Source: Prevotella sp. UBA6994 | Lineage (GTDB): Bacteria > Bacteroidota > Bacteroidia > Bacteroidales > Bacteroidaceae | Reading direction: 5' to 3' | DNA: 34,505 bases | Assembly: GCA_002449845.1 (NCBI GenBank) | Contig: DJXW01000012.1 | Span: 55,534-90,038 of the forward strand | In this document: in pieces, positions 24,101-30,300 of the stretch | Layout: every line of letters starts with the position of its first letter | Position numbering within the stretch: the stretch's first letter is position 1 | Program-made: the position numbers and the translations under genes | The notes under the pieces: generated by a model | The model's input: only the letters and a program-made list of their open reading frames with translations | Database searches by the model: none | What the model was told of the DNA's origin: nothing

Positions 24101-25473
24101 GGGTTATCCTCATTGCAACCGAAAAATTCCAATCCCTTGCGCCAAGGGTCGAAATCGCTTACATGCTGAGCATCGCCATGTCCTAATCCCGTCGTGCTGA
24201 GTCCCTTTCCGTTATCGTCAATCACCATAGAGCCATAGACTATTTCGTCACGTCCGTCTTCATCCACGTCGGCAATAATGAAATTATGATAGCCATTGCC
24301 ATACCAATCACTGGAAGAACTGTTGCAATTCCATGTCCAACGAATACTCCACTGATGGGTACTCTTGTTCAAGTTCATCGCAATCATCTTCTCACGTGTG
24401 TAGATACCACGAGCCAAGAAGAGATTAGGGGTACGTCCGTCAAGATAGGGCGCACCTAAGAAGTGTTTGGTAGAACGGTGACCATAGTCATCACCCCAAG
24501 CTGATTTCAAATTGGTCTCCCCACTTTCCAATCGTGCCAATGGATATGTAGTTACTTGATACTTGGCTCCCGTCTGACCGTTCATATATATCAAATATTC
24601 GGGACCGTCTTTTGTCCAGGCGTATTGCGAATTGCTATGACTGGTCATCTGGCTACGATAGTTGGCACCAGCCGTGCCAATCGTGTACTTCTTGGTCTTG
24701 CCGTCACTGCCATAGACAATCATGTCATCAGCACCACGCAACACCACCTCTGCCTTGCCATCTTCATCCCAGTCGAAGGCAATGATGTCTATCTCGGTAG
24801 AGTTGAGACTCACCATATTGGGACCGCAGTCAATACGCCACATCAACGAGGCTGCACCTGTCTGCCAATTGATGTCGTATGCATCCAGAACCACGAACTC
24901 TTTGGAGTTGGTGGCATAAATGTCCTTGGAGACTCCATCCCAACTGCCCGATGCATCATAATCGTTGAGTCGTTTGATAATCATTTCCAACTCACCGTCG
25001 CCATCAAGGTCGGCAAACTCTGCATCGTTGGGTGAGTAGTGGCTTGTCACGTCATTTCCATTGCGGTCATAGACCTTTGCCAACGGTAAGTCGATGTACC
25101 CCGTGGCACATCTCACGCTCAACTTATATACATATTGTGCCCAAGCTGTCACGGCAGTACACTTGGCTTGTTCTACGCCTCGCACCACGGCAGCCACTTG
25201 GTACTTGCTGCTTGGCAGACCGTTATTGTTATCATTATAACTTGTCGTGGTAAGGTTAGACGCAATTTTCGTTCCGTCCTTGTAGAGATTATAGGTCACG
25301 TCGTAATACTCCGTGCCCAAACGTCGCCAGCTCACAAAGTTGGTCTTACTACTTTCTGTGGAACCCGTTGGTACCACCACTAAACCACGCCCTAAATTAT
25401 CCATGAATCGCTGGGCAAAAGCGCCACAAGCGAACATGGTTAGCATGATAGCCAAGATCTGCAATCGTCTCAT
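21139..25473 (-). CDS. Secreted rhamnogalacturonan lyase, family PL11, with autotransporter-type beta repeat and dockerin-like end
   Basis: This is a second PL11 lyase, 1444 residues, first in the operon. A signal peptide covers about residues 1-20 (I-L-A-I-M-L-T-M-F-A-C-G-A-F-A-Q). The PL11 catalytic region runs to about 650 with the same markers as its neighbour: F-A-D-L-D-G-D-G-E-L-E-M-I-I-K-R, G-H-G-D-A-Q-H, and G-D-L-I-G-D-W-R-E-E-I-V. Unlike the neighbour it then has a beta-helical stretch of about 250 residues; its segment V-K-Q-G-D-G-I-V-N-L ... G-G-T-V-N-F-N-G resembles autotransporter-associated beta-strand repeats. The C-terminal jelly-roll-like, Y-E-S-P-D-Y-N and dockerin-like modules match those of the downstream gene. 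The last 69 or so residues before the extreme end are identical between the two, although the DNA differs at silent sites. A TAATTTTG box lies about 28 bp upstream. Confidence 0.92.
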   Translation of the reverse strand: MRRLQILAIMLTMFACGAFAQRFMDNLGRGLVVVPTGSTESSKTNFVSWRRLGTEYYDVTYNLYKDGTKIASNLTTTSYNDNNNGLPSSKYQVAAVVRGVEQAKCTAVTAWAQYVYKLSVRCATGYIDLPLAKVYDRNGNDVTSHYSPNDAEFADLDGDGELEMIIKRLNDYDASGSWDGVSKDIYATNSKEFVVLDAYDINWQTGAASLMWRIDCGPNMVSLNSTEIDIIAFDWDEDGKAEVVLRGADDMIVYGSDGKTKKYTIGTAGANYRSQMTSHSNSQYAWTKDGPEYLIYMNGQTGAKYQVTTYPLARLESGETNLKSAWGDDYGHRSTKHFLGAPYLDGRTPNLFLARGIYTREKMIAMNLNKSTHQWSIRWTWNCNSSSSDWYGNGYHNFIIADVDEDGRDEIVYGSMVIDDNGKGLSTTGLGHGDAQHVSDFDPWRKGLEFFGCNEDNPGMNYRNATTSELYVRSTASSDDGRAIMANFLNTYPGSLGRSVSSSMYNSVTDQAITSLSGDNLIAWGDLNFRIYWDGDLCSEVLNSPGTAKEAKIEKPGTGRLFTSSGCNMNNDSKNNPCFQGDLIGDWREEIVVRCGTNVRIYTSGMGTSYSLPTLWHDHQYRQAMVWQMMAYNQPPHLSYFLGEMEGYTVAPPPLMTNERTELENGATVTTAYDGQHLLFCPQADATLTFEGKVAPAVLTINTPTWVQGANDNNSIKTTTYTHKLTYTGSDFTFQGNMRLVKQGDGIVNLPKKTLNHTGNTDIWGGTVNFNGTMNNSNVWMNRFTTMNSETATFKKSFTMEYASTLNVGGATSGNIGTVTIGDLTLNYGARVVLDINGSGDGEHDVLNLTSLTIDDSKVGVEAWENYGPKYIAPVLQLRVGAELANGLYPIGTCETLNGDLEKIVMECTGINLSYLSLVHQDNMLYLKVQSPEVNESKIEIVDMAKYSGSSSATELYLPVIGVTTTETNGQTPKLSGTFTNLDGVTTSLGSADGEVIYSQDYESETAISGWTSPGANMSLGTGDDTYGKYFYVNTGNTNTRYAYQRLSGVNVSNHDQYSISFDLALKSGSRDGVEFCVMSKNGTNPTNSWDNYASINGNANMLFDLTAASGSTSFLVNDTSTTTLASETWYHVTLNVNQAMRTVAWTISNGSSGTFNLPSGTSTEFDGFYLVAGRYNSMLKLDNIIIRSSAVDLSTYTFKEPGTLTITSYISDSSYEPSVATFEVPYAYTKLYESPDYNTIKAADAASVLGGSFSTEPFTSRWAYWNKTNATYGEHYVFVSSGKDSGYLDDDAMLNFHRTSSDQFHLVEGFGIGHNYVKGNTTITASGLGDENTIVYYKSDQSRGGNSLYDAGYTYANADGSWTYELYQNTTFCKFIAYKPYRFLLGDLNHDGYVNITDVVLLVNYVLGSDDGIVIESEADINNDGAVNITDVVVLTNIILNNE

Positions 25474-25501
25474 TATTATTTGATTTGTTAGTTTGACGTT
25501 G

Positions 25502-25509
25502 CAAAATTA
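25502..25509 (-). promoter_or_regulatory. -7 element of the PL11 operon
   Basis: Leftward TAATTTTG, 28 bp before the first lyase's ATG. No -33 TTTG is seen at the usual distance, which would fit a promoter that needs an activator. Confidence 0.52.
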
Positions 25510-25564
25510 CGAATTAATCACGACATTTTGCCGTGATACCTTGTTTTTTTCAATAATAAAAGAC

Positions 25565-25630
25565 GAAAAGAGATGAGAGGTTTGCTTCTAACTCACTAAA
25601 TCATTTCTCCCACTTCTCACCTCTCACCCC
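25565..25630. repeat. Heptad array upstream of the PL11 operon
   Basis: On the minus strand five units run in register from 25630 to 25596: GGGGTGA, GAGGTGA, GAAGTGG, GAGAAAT, GATTTAG. On the plus strand two units, GAAAAGA and GATGAGA, lie at 25565-25578, so the two arms face each other. GAGGTGA and GAAAAGA are also units of the array inside lgt. Confidence 0.8.
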
Positions 25631-25664
25631 TTGAAATATTCCGACAAAAAAATTTCGTGAAAAA

Positions 25665-25685
25665 TCTCAAACCAGAAATTTGAGA
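25665..25685. other. Small hairpin
   Basis: TCTCAAA (25665-25671) and TTTGAGA (25679-25685) form a 7-bp stem with a 7-base loop. It lies between the heptad array and the 21-bp periodic array. No T run follows, so I do not call it a terminator. Confidence 0.5.
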
Positions 25686-25730
25686 AGGCATATCAATGGT
25701 TTTACAATGTAAAAACACTCGTTTTTCCAC

Positions 25731-25814
25731 GTAACATACATAGTTATTGCCGTAACTATATACTTTATGAGTGTAACTATATATGTTAGCGAGCTAACTA
25801 AATATGTTATAAAC
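25731..25814. promoter_or_regulatory. Four palindromic boxes with exact 21-bp period (operator-like array)
   Basis: Four 15-bp boxes of the form TAAC-N7-GTTA start at 25732, 25753, 25774 and 25795, exactly 21 bp apart: TAACATACATAGTTA, TAACTATATACTTTA (one half degenerate), TAACTATATATGTTA and TAACTAAATATGTTA. Each is an approximate palindrome, and the spacing puts them on one face of the helix. A perfect palindrome GTTAGC-GA-GCTAAC (25785-25798) joins the third and fourth. They lie about 260-340 bp upstream of the PL11 operon and 200 bp beyond the antitoxin stop. The ligand protein is unknown. Confidence 0.75.
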
Positions 25815-25860
25815 ACTCAAAAACGTTGTTTTTTCTGCATAAACAGCCATTTTTGAGCGT
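25813..25860. other. Imperfect long hairpin next to the periodic array
   Basis: The segment ACACTCAAAAACG (25813-25825) pairs at 11 of 13 positions with CATTTTTGAGCGT (25848-25860) across 22 bases. A related CACTCAAAAACACC occurs again at 25913-25926, followed by T-rich DNA. The rest of 25861-26013 shows nothing I can name. Confidence 0.5.
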
Positions 25861-26013
25861 ATAAATATACATACAACTTTATAAGACATTAAAAATCAAC
25901 ATCTTACAAAATCACTCAAAAACACCCATTTTTTGAACCGAAGGAGGAGTTGGTGAATAATAACGAAATCTGAAGAGCCCTTTTCAGCACTTTTTATTGA
26001 CAAAACGATTGTT

Positions 26014-26334
26014 TCAAAGGGCAACCTTACCGATACCTTTCATTTCAAGAGCAACCTCCACACCTAAAGCACGGAATGCACGCATCATGGAAGCAAGGGT
26101 GATGCTCTTCCCACTCTCCATACGACACACCTGTGCCCGATGCAATCCCATTCGTTCACCTACCTCCTCTTGTGTGAGACCCAGAGCAAGACGTGCCTGC
26201 TTCAAAGCCTCACCTACATGGTAAGCTTCTATTTCTGCCTTTACCTTCATTTCATACTCATCGCGCTTAGGTGTACCCACCTGACCAATATACCTATCCT
26301 CAACCTCTCCAAGTGTGTAAACTTTCATTGCCAT
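26014..26334 (-). CDS. HigA-type antitoxin, Xre family helix-turn-helix protein
   Basis: The predicted antitoxin and autorepressor has 106 residues. The helix-turn-helix covers about residues 46-90, with the classic L-G-L-T-Q-E-E-V-G-E-R-M-G-L-H and the recognition helix R-A-Q-V-C-R-M-E-S-G-K-S. The N-terminal 40 residues are charged and probably contact the toxin. It begins 8 bp after the toxin's stop, so the pair is translated from one message in the toxin-first order typical of HigBA systems. The ATG at 26334 was chosen because it lies right after the toxin gene; a second ATG two codons later is also possible. Confidence 0.9.
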   Translation of the reverse strand: MAMKVYTLGEVEDRYIGQVGTPKRDEYEMKVKAEIEAYHVGEALKQARLALGLTQEEVGERMGLHRAQVCRMESGKSITLASMMRAFRALGVEVALEMKGIGKVAL

Positions 26335-26342
26335 AATTCTAA

Positions 26343-26684
26343 TTATTTTGTTTCATAATACTTCTTTCTCAACTCCTCTGCACGAATAATCTCCTTAGAA
26401 GGAACTGACCACCGTTTTTTAATGAAACCATGTGTAGCTATCACAAGACTATTTCTGGTTTTATCCCAAAATGCAAGTAGTCTATATTCCATACCGTTAT
26501 ACTTGGTACGTAACTCCCAAATATCATTTGTTCCATCTAACTTTTTAAACAATTCCTTGTCTTTTATTCCCCCAGCTACCTTACGCATATTAGCCGTTAT
26601 CTTCTCTATTGCTTTGTCAGAGAGGGTGTCAAGGAATTGCACCGCATCTTCCAATAACAATATATCGAAACTACCGTTTGCCAT
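26343..26684 (-). CDS. HigB-type toxin, RelE-like (phage-derived Gp49-like family)
   Basis: This predicted ribosome-dependent mRNA interferase has 113 residues. The pattern matches the Gp49/HigB group of the RelE superfamily: an N-terminal helix pair (L-L-L-E-D-A-V-Q-F-L-D-T-L), K-L-D-G-T-N-D-I-W-E-L-R near residues 48-59, then a beta-sheet Y-R-L-L-A-F-W-D and L-V-I-A-T-H-G-F-I-K-K near 81-91. The final lysine-rich stretch is where the family keeps catalytic basic residues. It is the first gene of the operon, transcribed from the promoter at 26798-26828 through an inverted repeat that may be the antitoxin's operator. Confidence 0.9.
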   Translation of the reverse strand: MANGSFDILLLEDAVQFLDTLSDKAIEKITANMRKVAGGIKDKELFKKLDGTNDIWELRTKYNGMEYRLLAFWDKTRNSLVIATHGFIKKRWSVPSKEIIRAEELRKKYYETK

Positions 26685-26733
26685 TTAAAATTTTATATGA
26701 TGCAAAATTACAAAATGTTATCAATATACGCAA

Positions 26734-26764
26734 CAAATAAAAAGGATATTTTTCCTTTTATTTG
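26734..26764. promoter_or_regulatory. Inverted repeat in the toxin-antitoxin leader, candidate operator
   Basis: CAAATAAAA (26734-26742) and TTTTATTTG (26756-26764) are exact inverted copies, extended by GGA/TCC inside with one extra base on the left. It lies downstream of the predicted start site and 50 bp before the toxin ATG. A second leftward TAATTTTG element occurs at 26710-26703. Confidence 0.6.
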
Positions 26765-26797
26765 TTTAGTTTTTCACAATATTAAATATTCACCTTG

Positions 26798-26828
26798 CAA
26801 AGATACCCTTTTTCAATAAATCCGCAAA
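26798..26828 (-). promoter_or_regulatory. Toxin-antitoxin operon promoter
   Basis: Leftward TTTG (26828-26825), 19 bp, TATCTTTG (26805-26798). This is a full match to the Bacteroidetes promoter, including spacing. The leader to the toxin ATG would be about 105-110 nt. Confidence 0.75.
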
Positions 26829-26870
26829 CTATTGACCAGATTTTTTATTGAGAGATTAGTCTTTTTGATT

Positions 26871-27079
26871 GAGAAGCAAGAATATTAGAAGCAAGAAGCA
26901 AGAGATTAGTCTTGAACATTATGAATTATCAATTATCAATTATCAATTATGAATTATCAATTATCAATTATCAATTATGAATTATCAATTATGAATTGTC
27001 AATTATGAATTGTCAATTATGAATTGTCAATCTTCTATCTCTTGCTTCTTACTTCCTACTTTCTCTTGCTTCTCTATCT
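26871..27079. repeat. Composite element: 15 AATTATC-type heptads between inverted arms
   Basis: The core (26924-27028) is exactly 15 heptads in perfect register: AATTATC, AATTATG and AATTGTC. The left arm (26871-26909) is made of GAAGCAA, GAATATT and GAGATTA units. The right arm (27031-27076) is the inverted counterpart, and both arms share GAGAAGCAAGA and AAGCAAGAGAT. A direct repeat AGAGATTAGTCTT occurs at 26851-26863 and 26901-26913. The element fills most of the gap between the toxin-antitoxin promoter and the terminator of the giant protein operon; nothing coding is visible in it. Confidence 0.9.
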
Positions 27080-27080
27080 A

Positions 27081-27125
27081 AAAACACAAAGGGGCAACGC
27101 CCTGCGCGATGCCCCTCTGCTGTTT
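27081..27125 (-). terminator. Terminator after the 57-residue ORF
   Basis: On the minus strand AGGGGCA (27117-27111) pairs with TGCCCCT, and flanking AAACA/TGTTT extends the stem. It is followed by T residues (the AAAA at 27081-27084 read leftward). It starts about 20 bp after the small ORF's stop, which supports that ORF being the real end of the operon. Confidence 0.82.
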
Positions 27126-27145
27126 ATACATTTACCTTGACGGTA

Positions 27146-27319
27146 TCATTTCCATACATTGCCCCAAGCACTGGATTCCTCGTCATCATCCATGAAACCC
27201 TGCTTCGAGTTCCAATCAGCTGGGTCATTTATATCCTCGAATGTTCCTGCGAGGATTGGGCGCTCAAATTTAGGAACGTGAGTCTTAACGATAGGTCTGA
27301 TATATAATTTCTTATACAT
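27146..27319 (-). CDS. Small protein with ILAG motif, 57 residues, unknown function
   Basis: The ATG at 27319-27317 is preceded by an AAGGA about nine bases upstream, and the TGA is at 27148-27146. It begins 19 bp after the stop of the 2033-residue protein gene and is followed by a terminator, so it is the second gene of that operon. The N-terminal 20 residues are basic (M-Y-K-K-L-Y-I-R-P-I-V-K start). Then comes R-P-I-L-A-G-T-F, and after it an acidic, tryptophan-containing end (D-P-A-D-W, F-M-D-D-D-E-E, W-G-N-V-W-K). Small proteins with a K-P start and a central L-A-G are, as far as I recall, frequent in Prevotella and relatives, without known function. A basic leader, an L-A-G junction and an acidic core suggest a processed peptide, but no modifying enzyme or transporter is in view. 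Confidence 0.72.
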   Translation of the reverse strand: MYKKLYIRPIVKTHVPKFERPILAGTFEDINDPADWNSKQGFMDDDEESSAWGNVWK

Positions 27320-27338
27320 GTCTATTAATCCTTAATGA

Positions 27339-30300
27339 TTATTTAATAATGACTTTTTTACCGTTGTGGATATAAACACCCTTCCTTGGAGTAGTCACGC
27401 GTACACCATTCAGGTTATAGAACACACCATTGTCGGTATCCTGTTTCAGTTCCTCAATGCCATCGGGGAATCCGCCGTCTTCACTAACCAACTCTTCGTC
27501 GTTCGTATTATTACCTCCATTGGTCTTGAAGATAAGCTTTACACCAGCTGGATTTGAAGATAAGCCGGGAGAACCAATGTCTCCAGCATTAGGATCTGAA
27601 GGAGTGTATTGAGTATACTCATCTCCAGGAGTCTTACCATCACTGCTGTAGATAATCTTTCCAACGGTATTCACCTCATATTCTTGCCATGTCAGTTTCA
27701 TGTAAGAACGTCTTCCCTTCGACCAGTTATCATTTCCAGCACGGTAGAACTTCACAGCGGCGGGACCAATCAGGTTGTAATAGTACTGTTTTGTATCTAC
27801 ATGATCAAACTCGCCTTGTGTTGGGTCGTTGGGTGAGGTCGTTGGGTCACCAGGAGTCAACTGCTGACCTTGTGCATCATGCATATAGTCTTTCAATTCC
27901 TTATATACATCATAATCCTCATTATAATCAAGGTATCTCTTATTATACTCATTGGTCATGCCCAATGCGATGAAGTGATAATAAGATGCATCATCTTTGT
28001 GAGATACACCATTATTATTGGAAGTAGGCATTTGACCATCCTTAGAATAATAATCCTTGAAGATGTAGGTAGAGTACGGAGAAGAGGTAAGCCTATTAGG
28101 CAGGTTGTATGTAGGAACGTCTTTCCTTTCCGTCCCATCCGTATAGACAAAGCTCTTGGTATCTAATGCAGGAACTTCAAGAGTGCCATTTGGTTTAATG
28201 TTTGCAGCATTAATTGTTTTACCTACACCACGACCACCAGCATTAGCAGAATAGGTATTCTTATGCATATTCTGAGCGTTGGCAATGAAGTATGTAGGCA
28301 AGAAACGATACGTATAATTGTAGGTATCCGACTTATAGAGAATCTTACCCGATGCATCGGTCTTTGGATTACCCTTCTCGTCATACAATACGCTTATCAC
28401 CGTCTTGTTAGCTACTGTACGCTCTTCCGTTCCTGCATTGTATGCATCCTCACCTATCGCTTTCTTGATGTCGTGAAGCCTCTTGGTAGGATACAATACG
28501 ATACCTTCATTGGCTGGAATCTTATAATTCACCAATTCTTCAGCTTCTAACGCTTTGTCTCCTTCTGCACGTGTTTCAGTTTTGTCAGACAACAGTCTGT
28601 CAACAACCAATGACTTATTGGCATGTACATATCCTGTACCATAGTAAGGTATCATGTTAACCCCGTTGCCAGTACCGAATTTCTCTTCAGTCAGCATGGT
28701 CATCACCTGATTGGTCCTATCAATATCCAAGTCAACGGGATAAGAGTAGGTATAGGTCTCATAGTCCTCACGCAAGAAACGTGGTTCTGTGGTGATACCC
28801 ATCCAGTAAACGTGTACACCATTGTTGAAGGCGAGGTAAATCTGCTCCTGGAAGTCATCATCCCATGGATTGAGAGGAATTGCATAAATTTTGGGCTTAT
28901 CCACGGCATCAGCAAGAAGGATTTGCTGTGCATTGGTACTAACCCCACTCGGATTGGTTTTGTACTGATCAGTATTCTCACTATAGAGGGTACCATTCTC
29001 ACCGATATCTGTACCAGTTCCCACACCAGATGTACGACTCTTAGTATTTGTCTGCAACATCATCGACTTACCACCTACATAGATAACAGATCTATTACTG
29101 TTACCCATTGCCTTGATGACGAAGTAAACTTTGTTGTTCTTCTTGTTTGTATAGTTTTGATTATCAAATATGGGATTATGAGAATAAATATTATTATTTG
29201 ATAGATAGCCCCTGTTAAAGTAATCTACAGTACAGTTGTTTTCCTCTGTATTGAAGTGTACTTGGCTTCCTGGCATCGGGAGTGTGCCAAGTTCGCGAGT
29301 ACCATCGGCAATAATAGCAGAACCGTTGATGCCGAATCCTGGCAAACTCAGATAGTGTACACCACCTTCAAAATAGATACCGCCATAAGGTTTGGTAGAT
29401 ACATTGAAACGGGTGTATTTCTGCTCCCAGTAGTCGAGACCGGCAATGTTCAGGCGCAAGCCCTTGAACATATCGAGATATGTACCGTTGGCACTGAGAT
29501 CCTTAAACCATCTCTGGCGTGAACCAGACACTCTGTTTCCGTCTGGGTCATATCCATACGATGAATAGTTGTTGTCCTTGTCATCATAGTCGGCATTGAA
29601 TACACCATTATACTGATAGTAGTCTTTATCAATTCCATGAGGTGACCTTAAGGTAGAGCCTCCACTTGAATCCCAGCGTTTACGCCAATAGCTACCGCCA
29701 TTACCTGGGTCGTTGTGACCATTCGTACCATAATAAGTACCGTTTTTAGCATCTCTCTTAATTTCCTCTAAGCCACAGAGTTCCATGTGCTCAAAGTCCC
29801 ATGTGAATGGGTACGTCATGTGTTCCAAAGACTCTTGTCTCTTAGCAAGCAAGCTGTTTCTTGAATAAATCTTTATTTCGATAGGTGTACAGCACAAACC
29901 TGTTTGTGGATCTTCTGCCCAAAGATAAAGATGTTGATTATCGTTGGTTGGCTTATTAGCATAAATCAACAACGAGTCATTTCTGTAATAATCACCCAAT
30001 CCACTTGCCCAGAATATCAATGCCTCTGGAGCGTCTGCCTTATTGGTATGGGTAGTAGGAATGAGACGGTCGGTCGATGGTTTCTTTCCACTATAACTTT
30101 CAGTATCATTTTGATAATTGTAAGTGAAGAAGTAATTGGCTATACCTTCACGCCAGAAGTAAGGCTTGAAGTTCATCACAATGTCACCTTGTTGGATACC
30201 ATACAAGTACTTGTAAGCTCCTTCCTTAGAGTAGTCATCGTTACCGTTAGGATTACCCACGATACCAGGCATATAGATATAGTCACCCTCAATCATGTAA

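Noticed and set aside
17507..25473. Complete polysaccharide utilisation locus
   Set aside because: Only two lyases are present; no SusC/SusD pair, regulator or transporter flanks them in the window.
26924..27028. CRISPR array
   Set aside because: Repeats are 7 bp, contiguous and without spacers; no cas gene is present.
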